Origin: an uncultured Eubacterium sp.
Lineage (GTDB): Bacteria > Bacillota > Clostridia > Lachnospirales > Lachnospiraceae
NCBI GenBank assembly: GCA_910586445.1
Contig: CAJUHV010000011.1
Span: 1-64,000, forward strand
DNA: 64,000 nt
Direction of reading: 5' to 3'
Shown: positions 9,037 through 17,789 of the stretch, piece by piece
Layout of the letters: every line of letters starts with the position of its first letter
Position numbering within the stretch: the stretch's first letter is position 1
Position numbers and translations under genes: made by a program
The notes under the pieces: generated by a model
The model's input: only the letters and a program-made list of their open reading frames with translations
Database searches by the model: none
Told to the model about the DNA's origin: nothing

Positions 9037-9924
9037 TTAATCCTTGTCAATCCTTGCGTAAAGCACGCTCAGGATAATGCCTATTACAAGCAGCAGCATT
9101 GCAATTGCAGTACCATATCCAAGCTGCTGGCTTACAAATGCCTGCTTATACATATAGATCGGGATTGTCGTAGTCTTTGTTCCCGGGCCTCCGCCCGTCA
9201 TCATGTATACAAGACCGAATACGCCCAATGTTGAAAGTGTATTTAACATCGTATTGGTCGCTATCGTGCTGCGGATACACGGAATAATAATGTGAAATAA
9301 TGTCTGGAAGTAATTTGCCCCGTCCATTGTAGCAGCTTCTTCTATATCAGCCGATACCCCGTCCAGCGCGGACTGAAAATTCATCATGGAAAATGCAGTG
9401 CCGTGCCAGACATTCGCCAGCACAATCGTAAGCATCGGCATTTTCTGCAGCCATTTTATCGTCGGCAGTCCGACTGCTGCCAGAAACTGGTTGATCGTTC
9501 CATCCAGTCCGAAAAACGTAGAACAGCAGATCGCAACTACTACTTCTGGTATGATCCATCCTGCCAGAAAGACCGGCCCGACGATCCTTCGAAACGTACT
9601 GTTTTTCCCTTTCATGCACAGCGCGATCAGAAATCCAATCACCTGCTGCCCGATCAGTGACCCTGCCAGAAACACAAGCGTATTTCTGATACTGATAAAT
9701 ACAGTCGTGTCTTTAAACATGCTCGTATAATTTTTCAGTCCGACTACTTGAAAGTTTTTTGCATTCGCTCCTGACAATGCCAGATTCGTAAATGAATAAT
9801 AAAACGTCATAATAATCGGAACAAGGAAAAATCCTGCCAAAAGAATAACCGCCGGTATCAAAAATGTGGAGTGCTTTAACTGAGTTATAAAATTACTTTT
9901 TGGTTTCCGCTGTTTACCAGACAT
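9037..9924 (-). CDS. ABC sugar importer permease, MalF type
   Basis: A 295-residue permease and partner of the MalG-type protein encoded next. A hydrophobic first segment (LIPAVILLAGFFLVPIIMTF) and five further segments are visible. The EAA loop is DIEEAATMDGANYFQTLFHIIIP. GGGGGA stands just before the ATG. The gene begins 36 bases after the stop of the binding-protein gene. Its role is transport of an oligosaccharide, inferred to be an alpha-mannoside from the GH38 and GH125 genes in the same operon. Confidence 0.92.
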   Translation of the reverse strand: MSGKQRKPKSNFITQLKHSTFLIPAVILLAGFFLVPIIMTFYYSFTNLALSGANAKNFQVVGLKNYTSMFKDTTVFISIRNTLVFLAGSLIGQQVIGFLIALCMKGKNSTFRRIVGPVFLAGWIIPEVVVAICCSTFFGLDGTINQFLAAVGLPTIKWLQKMPMLTIVLANVWHGTAFSMMNFQSALDGVSADIEEAATMDGANYFQTLFHIIIPCIRSTIATNTMLNTLSTLGVFGLVYMMTGGGPGTKTTTIPIYMYKQAFVSQQLGYGTAIAMLLLVIGIILSVLYARIDKD

Positions 9925-9960
9925 CTCAATTCCCCCTTTTTCATATAAGACATAGGCATG

Positions 9961-11376
9961 TTATTTCTCAATAACCTTATCCTCTCCGACTGCATTCGTT
10001 ACATCTGTCTTATACTTTTCCATAGCCTGTTCCGGGGTAGCCGTCTGCGCTGCAACACTTTCTACCATTGCCTGAATATATGTAGATACATTGGTATATT
10101 CATCTGTATGCGGCCTGTATTTTGCATACTCAAGGAACTGGGTTGCTTCTGTCATAAACGGGGTAGCCGCATAATCTTCATCCTCGGCCATATCAGACCT
10201 CGTAGAAAGATTTCCGGTGTAAGTCACGCATTTCTTATAGTTATCATAATTCATAAGGTGGGTAATAAATCCCCATGCTGCATCTTTTTCATCCGAAAGC
10301 TCTGGGATTGCAAGTGCCCAGCCGCCTGACATCGTAACATGTCCCTGGCCAGAGCCGTCCTGTGTAGGCATGCATACAAATCCGATCTTATCCTCATATC
10401 CTTCCCATGTAGCACTGCCGTTTTCCGTATAGTTGCTGAATACCCAGTTTCCGTTTAACATCATAGCTACCTCGCCCTTTGGCAGATAGTTCTGTACAAC
10501 ATTGTCGCTCGACTCCGTATCATAAATCAGGTCTTCGGTTGCATAGCCTTCTTTGTACAGAGTTTCAATAAACGTCAATGTATCCATAATTGCCTGTGAA
10601 GAAACTACGAATTTGCCATCCTCATATACCTCTTCGCCTGTTCCGTAAAGCAGCTCCTCGTAAGTCTGCATGGAGGTTGCTTCACCGCTGACCTGTCCGC
10701 TGTTGCACCAGAACGGAATGACATCCGGGCATTTTTCCTTGATCTGTTTACAGGCATCTAGAATGTCCTGCCAGTCTGCAGGTGCCCAGTCAGCCGGCAG
10801 CCCCGCCTGTTCAAACACTTCCTTATTATAGATAATGCCGCGCGTATCGCCGGAATATGGGATACCGTACACACTGCCGTCCATAGAAGCTGCCTCTTTT
10901 GTATTGTCATAAAAATTGCTCCAGTCATCCCAGGTAGACAGATATTCATCCAGATTTGTCAGATTGCCTGCTGCCACATCGGAAGGCACATAAAACGTAT
11001 CTTCACAGACAATATCCGGCGCGGTGCTGGCATCCTGCAGCGACAAAGCTACCTTCGCAAAATAATCACCCTCCGAGGCAGTAATATACTGATAATCCAG
11101 CTCGATCTTGTCTTTATCCTCATATGTTTCATAAGCTTCTGCAAACCATTTGTAAAGCGGGCTCGACTCGCCTTTTCCTTCATCACGCCATGTCACCGTA
11201 AGCACCGTCTTATCACCGCTGTCGCTTTCCCCGCCGTCCTTGTCATCCGAACTGCTGCCGTCATCTGAACTGCCGCCGTCCTTGTCATCCGAACCGCTGC
11301 CTGAGTCACCGCATCCTGCCAGCAGATTCGCTGCCATTGCTGAAACTAACAATGCCAAAACCAATTTCTTTTTCAT
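9961..11376 (-). CDS. ABC sugar-binding lipoprotein
   Basis: A 471-residue extracellular solute-binding protein (family 1), anchored as a lipoprotein: an N-terminal signal MKKKLVLALLVSAMAANLLAGC with lipobox LAGC. An acidic Ser/Asp/Gly linker (about 22-55) spaces the binding domain from the membrane. The binding domain shows the family pattern, including GIIYNKEVFEQAGL and the late GGWALAIP. The open frame runs back to 11520, but AAAAGGAGG lies a few bases before the ATG at 11376, directly in front of the signal peptide, so the longer start is rejected. First gene of the mannoside operon, with a strong promoter at 11450-11478. Confidence 0.93.
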   Translation of the reverse strand: MKKKLVLALLVSAMAANLLAGCGDSGSGSDDKDGGSSDDGSSSDDKDGGESDSGDKTVLTVTWRDEGKGESSPLYKWFAEAYETYEDKDKIELDYQYITASEGDYFAKVALSLQDASTAPDIVCEDTFYVPSDVAAGNLTNLDEYLSTWDDWSNFYDNTKEAASMDGSVYGIPYSGDTRGIIYNKEVFEQAGLPADWAPADWQDILDACKQIKEKCPDVIPFWCNSGQVSGEATSMQTYEELLYGTGEEVYEDGKFVVSSQAIMDTLTFIETLYKEGYATEDLIYDTESSDNVVQNYLPKGEVAMMLNGNWVFSNYTENGSATWEGYEDKIGFVCMPTQDGSGQGHVTMSGGWALAIPELSDEKDAAWGFITHLMNYDNYKKCVTYTGNLSTRSDMAEDEDYAATPFMTEATQFLEYAKYRPHTDEYTNVSTYIQAMVESVAAQTATPEQAMEKYKTDVTNAVGEDKVIEK

Positions 11377-11398
11377 AGGGGTATCCTCCTTTTGTTTT

Positions 11399-11427
11399 TG
11401 ATATATCATTTCCTTTTTAGATATATC
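11399..11427. promoter_or_regulatory. Putative operators, two GATATATC sites
   Basis: A perfect palindrome TGATATATCA (11399-11408) and GATATATC (11420-11427) both run into CATTT and lie 20 bases apart, between the promoter and the ribosome site. A related AATATCATTT overlaps the -10 region (11444-11453), and ATATCATTTGTATATC lies upstream (11551-11566). The periodic spacing suggests binding by the adjacent GntR/LacI-type regulator; this is inference. Confidence 0.5.
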
Positions 11428-11449
11428 ATTTTCGTTGTTTTGTAATATC

Positions 11450-11478
11450 ATTTTAAAGCATCTATTACATTTTGTCAA
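11450..11478 (-). promoter_or_regulatory. Promoter of the mannoside uptake operon
   Basis: Minus-strand TTGACA (11478-11473), a 17-base spacer, then TAAAAT (11455-11450). Transcription would start near 11443 and run through the GATATATC sites before the AAAAGGAGG of the binding-protein gene. Confidence 0.75.
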
Positions 11479-11590
11479 TATGAATATTAATTCCGTTATT
11501 TTTTTGTGCATTTCGTCCAATTTTTAAGCCTTATTTTAGAACATGCATACATATCATTTGTATATCAAATCCAACCAGCGGAAAGCACGC

Positions 11591-11751
11591 TACACAATAT
11601 TTCTATGACTACAAACAATAGAGCGTCCGTTACACAATATTTCTATGGCCGCTTACAATAGAGCATCCGCTGCACAATATTTCTATGACTACAAACAATA
11701 GAGCGTCCGTTACACAATATTTTCTATGGCCGCTTACAATAGAGCATCTGC
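11591..11751. repeat. Tandem array, four 40-bp units in ABAB order
   Basis: Units at 11591-11630, 11631-11670, 11671-11710 and 11711-11751 share CACAATATTTCTATG and CAATAGAGC. Units 1 and 3 (GACTACAAACAATAGAGCGT) are nearly identical, as are 2 and 4 (GGCCGCTTACAATAGAGCAT), so an 80-bp dimer was duplicated. The array, the terminator at 11775-11871 and the operon promoter fill the 524-base gap between regulator and binding-protein gene. Confidence 0.92.
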
Positions 11752-11774
11752 TGCGCGAAATTTCTACTGCCACG

Positions 11775-11871
11775 AAAAAAAGGCTGCCGCACTAAGAATC
11801 AGGCACAAAATACAGCGCCGTTATTTACAAACGCTTTATTTATATGCCTGTTCTCAATGCGGCAGCCTTTT
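11775..11871 (-). terminator. Long-stem terminator of the regulator gene
   Basis: An imperfect stem of about 26 bases (11846-11871 with 11779-11804, core AAAGGCTGCCGCA) closes a 41-base loop. On the minus strand the stem ends in a run of seven T. It lies 29 bases beyond the stop of the regulator gene. Confidence 0.75.
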
Positions 11872-11900
11872 CTGCCGATACACCGTTAAACGTAAGTTTT

Positions 11901-13019
11901 TTAATGGACAATCAGCTTATGAGGAATATTAATATGTCCTGTCACAGACTTTCCATTAATAATATCATAAAGAAGCCGTACCGCTGTCCTTCCTATTTCA
12001 TATTCATCCTGCTTAATCTGCGCAGAGACATACTGTGCATCTATAATGCTTTCAACCCCGTCAAAAGTGACAATTTCAGATTCCATCTGCTTACTTTTCA
12101 GTACCTGCCCAAGCAGTACGGCGATCTGATACTCCGTCGTAAGATACGCACTGCACTGCTTCGTATTTTCCACAATCTGCTCCAGCTCTGTATAATCATA
12201 GCCCTCACAGATCGATCCTTTATCATCCACCACTTTATTATAATTTTTCAGCTTTGCAAACACGCTGCTGACCCCCTCATGCTCCAGCAGATATTCACAA
12301 AAGCCGTTATACCGCTCCTGTATCGTAGTTGTATTAATATCTTTATGCGTCAGAAAGCAGATCCTTTTATGTCCTCTTTCCACCAAAACAGCTGCCAGCT
12401 CCTGTGCAGCCGTATAATTGTCCGTCTTTACGCACGGCACAGAAAGCCCGATCATATGCCGGTCTACCAGCAGCAGCGGAAAGCCGTCCAGCACCATCTG
12501 CAGCACAATATTCGAATACATCTCATTCTGCACGCACATCAGTATAATGCCGGACACCTCGTGTTCCTGCGCCTCTATGATCAGATCCTTTTCTACATCC
12601 ATATCCGCATACGTACAGCTGAACATCATGCTCAGCTTCAGTTTCCGGCAGGCTGCTTCGATGCCGCGCAGCAGCTCTACTCCAAAATCTGCTCCGAACA
12701 TATCAAAGATCACATGAATCACACGCTTCTTTCCAGAATTATGTTCCATGATTTCCTGCGCGGTTTTGTCTTCTGCCAGAACATCCTCTTTAATTCTGGC
12801 AGAAGATTTATTCACATATGAGCCGCGGCCAGGGATACGCTTAATAAATTCCTTATATGCCAGCATATCCATAGCCTTTTTTGCTGTAATACGGCTGACA
12901 TGGTATTCATCGGTCAGCTCCTTCTCTGTAGGCAGCTTGTCACCCGGAAGATATTCCTGCTTCATAATCTTGGTCAGCAGATCTTTGTAAATGCGCTCAT
13001 ACATGATTTCTTTGGACAT
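11901..13019 (-). CDS. GntR-type HTH regulator with LacI-type sugar-binding domain (AraR-like)
   Basis: A 372-residue transcription factor. An N-terminal winged helix of the GntR family (residues about 5-72: IYKDLLTKI...LPTEKELTDEYHVSRITAKKAMDML) is joined to a periplasmic-binding-protein-like effector domain of the LacI/GalR type (from about 100 to the end). This layout is that of B. subtilis AraR, a sugar-released repressor. AGGAG lies 11 bases before the ATG. The neighbouring mannoside operon and its palindromic GATATATC sites suggest it controls that operon; the effector is probably a mannoside, which is inference from context. Confidence 0.88.
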   Translation of the reverse strand: MSKEIMYERIYKDLLTKIMKQEYLPGDKLPTEKELTDEYHVSRITAKKAMDMLAYKEFIKRIPGRGSYVNKSSARIKEDVLAEDKTAQEIMEHNSGKKRVIHVIFDMFGADFGVELLRGIEAACRKLKLSMMFSCTYADMDVEKDLIIEAQEHEVSGIILMCVQNEMYSNIVLQMVLDGFPLLLVDRHMIGLSVPCVKTDNYTAAQELAAVLVERGHKRICFLTHKDINTTTIQERYNGFCEYLLEHEGVSSVFAKLKNYNKVVDDKGSICEGYDYTELEQIVENTKQCSAYLTTEYQIAVLLGQVLKSKQMESEIVTFDGVESIIDAQYVSAQIKQDEYEIGRTAVRLLYDIINGKSVTGHINIPHKLIVH

Positions 13020-13181
13020 AATTTCTTCTGCTCCTGTTCTTTTTCTATAATGTACGCCAGATGCCCATGCATTTTTATCCAGGCGTCCACTTTTTTCGAA
13101 AAAATAAACAGAATCATCATTCCCGCCAGATCACTAAGCCGCAATCCGATTACAAATACAAGGTAGATGATCCTATTTAAA

Positions 13182-13210
13182 ATGTTAGAACAATGCATTG
13201 CCAAAGTCAA
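13182..13210 (-). promoter_or_regulatory. Possible promoter of the mannoside regulator
   Basis: Minus-strand TTGACT (13210-13205), 17 bases, then TAACAT (13187-13182), a weak -10. It would give a leader of about 155 bases. Confidence 0.35.
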
Positions 13211-13490
13211 GTATGATTTAGATTTATTTGCTATTTCCATTCCAAATGAATCACAGATACTCATTGACTTTTGTAGAGGATAATTGATAATTTTTTATAA
13301 GAGCTCCTTTGACTTCCTTAAAATATCCCCCCATACTCAACTCAGGGTTATATTATTTTATATTTCATCTCTGACCAGTATTTCGAATTCTTCCTAACCA
13401 ACTCCAAAACTGCGCAGATACAATTTCAGTTATGTGTATAAATCAATATTTTATTACAGAAAAAAAGCATTTCAGCCCTTTTGTCTCACA

Positions 13491-13527
13491 AAATCCTGTC
13501 AGGCCAAAACTCAGCCCGACAGGATTT
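13491..13527 (-). terminator. Terminator of the anti-sigma gene
   Basis: A perfect 10-base stem AAATCCTGTC/GACAGGATTT (13491-13500 with 13518-13527), with an inner GGC/GCC pair. In the minus direction it runs into TTTTG. It begins 27 bases after the stop codon at 13554. Confidence 0.65.
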
Positions 13528-13553
13528 ACCATATTCTCTATAATTATTTCAGC

Positions 13554-15062
13554 CTACTGCCTGATATCCACATACCCCATATCCAGCGCCGTATCTGTAA
13601 ATTCACCTGCACCGCCGTACGTATCCAGACTCACATACAGCCGGTCCAGCTCTTCCTCCGTCACAATCCACGCCATATGCACAGCTGCTGTTTCTCCCGG
13701 CTGAATGGCTGCGATATAGTTGTTATTTCTCTCCCCGCCGCGCACGTCATAATACATCATATCAGAAAAACTGGATAAGCCGCGGTTTGCTGCATATGTC
13801 CATTCATCAGCGTCCGAAGGTTCTTCGTAGCTCCATCCAGAAGACATCCGCATCTGTGCGCCGTCCTCTACGATTCTTGCAAGGCTGCCCACAAACAGTA
13901 CAGCTTTCAGCTCGCTGCTGCCAGTATTTGTATATTCCACTGTAACATAAACCAGCTTTTGAGCCACTTCCCGCGATTTTACGACTTCGCTTAAAGCGTC
14001 CAGGCCGCCTTCCTTTATATATTGAATCGTTGCCGGACGCAGCCTGCCGTTTCCGTCGGTTTCCTTTTTCAAATCTTCATCAATAAGAGACGGTTCAAGA
14101 AGGCTCAGGTCATCAGACACCTGCACGCGCGACACTTTCGCCGTAAGTCCTTTATTTTCACCTGCCGCTTTATTTTCTACAGAGAAGCTTTCGCCGACCG
14201 CATGTGTATGCTGCATAGCTTCTTTTGCGACTGTGCTGCTGTAAGCTGCCGCCAGTGCCTCGTCATCTGATTCTTCCAGCTTATCCTGCTCTTTTTTGCT
14301 TTCCAAGTAATCGCTCCAGTTCCATGCCCTGACCAGGCCCTGATCTTTTGCCCCGGCTATGCTGCCTGACTCTTCTACCGGCAGCAGTGTTATATTTTCA
14401 GCTATTTTAAGCGCTTCTTCTTTTTCCACATCCGAGGCCGCATACATTTCCATGACATAATGCACATCGGTAAATGCCACATAAATCCTCTGATTAAACA
14501 TGATCTCATCTTTATACAGCTGCGGATATTCTAAATATACGCCTTCATTTCCATTCAATGAAATATCCTCACTCGAAAGCACATCCTCATGCAGCATATC
14601 AAACTGTCCGTCACCTGTATCCATCCGGTAAAAACAAATCGATACACCGCCTTTATTGAGCGCCTCTTCATAACTGTATTTTCCTTCCTCTGTCTGCACC
14701 ATTCCATCCGGCAGGTAGCCGACTTTCATGGTTACATCTGGAATATCCTCAAGCTTTACCGGCTCTGCAGACACTGCATCTGTACCGGATGCCTGATCTG
14801 TGTGATCTGCTATTTTGACATTTACGCCGTGCTCTGCGACCTGCCGGCTCTGCAGGCGGTATATGCTGACTCCTGCAAATGTCGTGGTTCCCAGCAGTAT
14901 GACAACGGCCACGGAGGCTGCAAGCACCTTCCCTGCTGTCTTTTTATTATTTGTAAATTTCGGCTGCTCAATTTTTACCTGTCTGTTTACTTCTTTTTCG
15001 ATCATAGTCCTCATCTCCTCTGGCATTTTTGGAAAATCATATTTCAAATCTTCAAATCCCAT
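13554..15062 (-). CDS. Putative membrane anti-sigma factor with large external domain
   Basis: A 502-residue protein with a short cytoplasmic N terminus (residues 1-45, containing YDFPKMPEEMRTMIEKEV), one membrane segment (about 46-68) and a long outer part. The first outer region (about 95-245) resembles DUF4367-like domains found in clostridial anti-sigma factors (ending KIAENITLLP). The last 150 residues look like a DUF4352-like immunoglobulin fold. It follows the ECF sigma gene by about 100 bases in the same direction, so it most likely binds and holds that sigma factor until an envelope signal arrives. No zinc-binding HxxxCxxC motif is present. The signal is unknown. Confidence 0.7.
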   Translation of the reverse strand: MGFEDLKYDFPKMPEEMRTMIEKEVNRQVKIEQPKFTNNKKTAGKVLAASVAVVILLGTTTFAGVSIYRLQSRQVAEHGVNVKIADHTDQASGTDAVSAEPVKLEDIPDVTMKVGYLPDGMVQTEEGKYSYEEALNKGGVSICFYRMDTGDGQFDMLHEDVLSSEDISLNGNEGVYLEYPQLYKDEIMFNQRIYVAFTDVHYVMEMYAASDVEKEEALKIAENITLLPVEESGSIAGAKDQGLVRAWNWSDYLESKKEQDKLEESDDEALAAAYSSTVAKEAMQHTHAVGESFSVENKAAGENKGLTAKVSRVQVSDDLSLLEPSLIDEDLKKETDGNGRLRPATIQYIKEGGLDALSEVVKSREVAQKLVYVTVEYTNTGSSELKAVLFVGSLARIVEDGAQMRMSSGWSYEEPSDADEWTYAANRGLSSFSDMMYYDVRGGERNNNYIAAIQPGETAAVHMAWIVTEEELDRLYVSLDTYGGAGEFTDTALDMGYVDIRQ

Positions 15063-15164
15063 AACTTCCTCCGTTCCTATTTCTCAATATCCATGCATCT
15101 CATACATACCTGCTCCTTCTTACAGGCCATTTCTGCACCGGCCTGATAAAAGCTCACAGACTGT

Positions 15165-15638
15165 TTATGTCACTGCCTGTTCCAGCTCGCTGCGAAGCCT
15201 CGCCCTGGCCCTTGACAGCCTGTTTTTAACAGCACTTTCGGAAAGGCCCAAAAGCTCTGCCGTTTCTTTTACACTGTATCCTTCCAGATAATAAAGCGTC
15301 ACACACAGACGGCTTTCCTTTGACAGCTGCCCCAGCGCTTCATACAGGTCGGAATAGTCCTTTGGCTCAGCCGCCTGCTCCTGCGGCTGATAATCCTCCA
15401 GTGATACAACGCGTTTTTCCCTGCGCATAACCGCATAGCATTCGTTAATTAAAATCCTGACCAGCCACGTTTTGACATAGGAATCCTGACGGAGCGTATG
15501 CAGGTTTGCAAATGCTTTTACGATTGCTTCTTGTATCGCATCCGCGCAGTCCGCATCATTATAAAGCAGTGTCTTAGCTACATGGTACAGCATATCTTCA
15601 GACCGAATGATGATCTGTCCCAATTGTTCCTTTTTCAT
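15165..15638 (-). CDS. ECF-type RNA polymerase sigma factor
   Basis: A 157-residue sigma-70 family protein of the extracytoplasmic-function group. Region 2 contains DADCADAIQEAIVKAFANL and TWLVRILINECY. Region 4 contains KETAELLGLSESAVKNRLSRARARLR, a helix-turn-helix. The open frame reaches back to 15662, but AAAGGAT stands between that ATG and the one at 15638 at normal spacing, so I use 15638. It lies upstream of the putative anti-sigma gene in one operon. The target promoter cannot be read from the window: I found no convincing ECF-type promoter upstream of its own gene. Confidence 0.9.
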   Translation of the reverse strand: MKKEQLGQIIIRSEDMLYHVAKTLLYNDADCADAIQEAIVKAFANLHTLRQDSYVKTWLVRILINECYAVMRREKRVVSLEDYQPQEQAAEPKDYSDLYEALGQLSKESRLCVTLYYLEGYSVKETAELLGLSESAVKNRLSRARARLRSELEQAVT

Positions 15639-15761
15639 AATATCCTTTCTGCCGGCCGGCATGTTTTGTATTTACATAGATTAGATGTACAGACATTGGA
15701 AAAGGTCTCTTATGAATCAAAAAAATTTTTAATAGAAACACAGGAAAATGCCCTTAATATA

Positions 15762-15799
15762 GAAACGGCATAGCCCACACACGCAGGCTACGCCGTTTC
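15762..15799 (-). terminator. Hairpin downstream of the alcohol dehydrogenase gene
   Basis: A 14-base stem with one mismatch (15762-15775 with 15786-15799, GAAACGGC...GCCGTTTC) and a 10-base loop. The T-run on the minus side is poor (TATATTAAGG), so it may be a weak or two-way terminator between adhE-type gene and sigma gene. Confidence 0.55.
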
Positions 15800-15860
15800 C
15801 AGAAAAATTTACTGTTATATTATGATCCTTTTATTCCTTCCTCTGCTTTTCACATCCGCT

Positions 15861-17006
15861 TTACATCAGCCTCCGAAACAGCTCCTTCAAATCCTCCACA
15901 CTCGTATCCTTAGGATTACCCGGACGGCATGCATCTGCATATGCAGACTCCGCAAGAAAATCCAGATCTTCTTCTTTCAGAGCCTCCAGCTTCTGCGGAA
16001 TGCCGACATCAGCAGATAATGAGCGCACGGCTTCGACTGCAGCAGAGCGGTACTGCTCCCTGCTCATGCCATCTACGCCTTCCACACCCATTGCACGTGC
16101 GATTTCGCGATATTTTTCACCGCTGCATTCTGCATTATATTCCATTACAATCGGGAGCATCATCGCACAGGCCACGCCGTGCGGGGTGTCATATACCGCA
16201 CCAAGCGTATGTGCCATAGAATGCGCTATGCCGAGCCCTACATTTGAAAATGCCATGCCTGTCACATACTGGCCCAGAGCCATGCCCTCGCGTCCCTGTG
16301 CATCGTTTTCTACTGCGCCGCGCAGGCTCTCTGCGATCAGCCGGATCGCCTCCAGGTTCAAACAGTCTGCCAGTTCCCATGCTGCCTTTGTCGTATAGCC
16401 CTCGATTGCATGGGTCAGGGCATCCATGCCGGTTGCTGCTGTCAGCCCTTTCGGCATTGTAGACATCATATCCGGGTCTATAATTGCAATATCTGGTATA
16501 TCATTTGTATCTACACAGACAAACTTCCTCTTCTTTTCTACATCTGTAATAACATAATTAATCGTTGCTTCGGCAGCAGTTCCTGCCGTAGTCGGAACTG
16601 CAATGGTAAATACCGTATGGTTTTTCGTCGGAGCAGCTCCTTCCAGTGAACGTACATCTGCAAACTCTGGATTGTTAATAATAATGCCGATTGCTTTTCC
16701 GGTATCCATCGAAGAACCGCCGCCAATTGCGATCATATAGTCAGCACCTGACTTTTTATAAGCTTCAACACCTGACTGTACATTTTCTATTGTAGGATTC
16801 GGCTTGATGTCTGAATACACCTCATATGCCATGTTTTTTTCATCCAGCAGATCCGTAACTTTTTTTGTCACGCCAAATTTTACGAGATCCGGGTCTGTCG
16901 CTATAAATGCTTTTTTAAAGCCTTTTCCCTCAATAATCCCCGGAATCTCTGCAATAGCTCCTTTTCCATGATAAGATACCCCATTCAGTACAAAACGATT
17001 GACCAT
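15861..17006 (-). CDS. Iron-containing alcohol dehydrogenase, FucO-like
   Basis: A 381-residue group III (iron) alcohol dehydrogenase. The NAD(P)-binding glycine motif GGGSSMDTGKA is near residues 96-106. The metal ligands are in DALTHAIE, GIAHSMAHTLG and YDTPHGVACA, all intact. The sequence resembles lactaldehyde reductase (FucO) and related butanol/propanediol dehydrogenases, which interconvert short aldehydes and alcohols with NADH. The actual substrate is uncertain; a role in fucose or rhamnose breakdown to 1,2-propanediol is possible but no such genes are nearby. The ribosome site before the ATG (GAAG) is weak. Cytoplasmic. Confidence 0.88.
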   Translation of the reverse strand: MVNRFVLNGVSYHGKGAIAEIPGIIEGKGFKKAFIATDPDLVKFGVTKKVTDLLDEKNMAYEVYSDIKPNPTIENVQSGVEAYKKSGADYMIAIGGGSSMDTGKAIGIIINNPEFADVRSLEGAAPTKNHTVFTIAVPTTAGTAAEATINYVITDVEKKRKFVCVDTNDIPDIAIIDPDMMSTMPKGLTAATGMDALTHAIEGYTTKAAWELADCLNLEAIRLIAESLRGAVENDAQGREGMALGQYVTGMAFSNVGLGIAHSMAHTLGAVYDTPHGVACAMMLPIVMEYNAECSGEKYREIARAMGVEGVDGMSREQYRSAAVEAVRSLSADVGIPQKLEALKEEDLDFLAESAYADACRPGNPKDTSVEDLKELFRRLM

Positions 17007-17075
17007 AATTCTTCATATATGTAATGCTTTGTACGCATCCCTCCAGAATAGCAGATTCTATTTCGATGCTGAAAT

Positions 17076-17741
17076 TTATATATTCTTTGTATACCTGCAT
17101 TTTGGGTAATTGCTGCACCCAAAAAATTCGCCAAATTTTCCGCTGCGCTTTTTCAGCTCCCCGCCGCAGCGCGGGCAGATCTCCAGCTCCATTTCCCCCT
17201 GTATTTTCGCCATTGCCTCATAACATTTTTGATTCATCATGCAGTCATTTAACGCCCTGTGCGCACCTTCTGCATCAATCTGGAAATAAGAAGCCAGATC
17301 TGTCAGCTTATGATGTGCAAGCTGCGGCAGGCAGCTTCGTGCCATATACAGTGTATCGATATAGTCATTTGCCACATCCTGCCCAAACAGCTCCTGCGCA
17401 TCCCGGTAAATAAACTTTAGGTCAAAAGAGTGAATATTATGCCCTACCAGCACATGTCCTTTGATAAACGCTAAAAACCCTTCCAACGCTTCTTGTATAC
17501 ATGGCGCTTCTGCCACCATTTCATCTGTAATGCCGTTTACCCTTGTCGCACTATAAGGGATGGCACACTGCGGATTGACCAGTGTGGAAAATGTATCTAC
17601 AACCTTTCCACCGGCTGCTTTCACAGCCGAGATCTCTATAATCTGGTCGTTTGCACAGCTGATCCCGGTTGTCTCTAAGTCAAAAACTACATAATCCGGC
17701 ACGTATTTTACCAGACGCTTTGCTTCTTTTTTCCCTGCCAT
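17076..17741 (-). CDS. DEDDh 3'-5' exonuclease with topoisomerase-type zinc finger
   Basis: A 221-residue protein with a DnaQ/PolC-epsilon exonuclease domain (about 15-175). The Exo I acidic pair is in VVFDLETTG (D21, E23), Exo II is in VGHNIHSFDLKFIY, and Exo III is HRALND, which marks the DEDDh class. A C-terminal four-cysteine finger follows (CPRCGGELKKRSGKFGEFFGC...CRY), as in the zinc ribbons of topoisomerase I. It probably trims DNA or RNA 3' ends in repair or turnover; the finger would help bind single strands. GAGGAG precedes the ATG. Not an obvious operon partner of the dehydrogenase. Confidence 0.87.
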   Translation of the reverse strand: MAGKKEAKRLVKYVPDYVVFDLETTGISCANDQIIEISAVKAAGGKVVDTFSTLVNPQCAIPYSATRVNGITDEMVAEAPCIQEALEGFLAFIKGHVLVGHNIHSFDLKFIYRDAQELFGQDVANDYIDTLYMARSCLPQLAHHKLTDLASYFQIDAEGAHRALNDCMMNQKCYEAMAKIQGEMELEICPRCGGELKKRSGKFGEFFGCSNYPKCRYTKNI

Positions 17742-17789
17742 CTGCTCTCCTCGTTTGTACTATATTTTATCCTGCACCTCCAAAGCAAA

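Larger units (their letters stand above)
13020..13553. other. 534-base gap between regulator and anti-sigma gene
   Basis: It holds a possible promoter for the regulator (13182-13210) and the terminator of the anti-sigma gene (13491-13527). Between them (about 13211-13490) the sequence is AT-rich with no convincing gene, repeat or RNA. A 96-codon minus frame overlapping the regulator start (12974-13264) has no ribosome site of its own and no recognisable family. Confidence 0.6.

Noticed and set aside
11591..11751. Array resembling a small CRISPR
   Set aside because: Units are directly adjacent with no unique spacers, and there are no cas genes.
11844..12821. Plus-strand open frame of 325 codons antisense to the regulator
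   Set aside because: The minus strand here encodes a complete GntR/LacI-type regulator with a ribosome site; the plus frame has no family features or ribosome site.
12974..13264. Minus-strand frame of 96 codons upstream of the mannoside regulator
   Set aside because: It overlaps the regulator's start in another frame, has no ribosome site, and its translation looks random.
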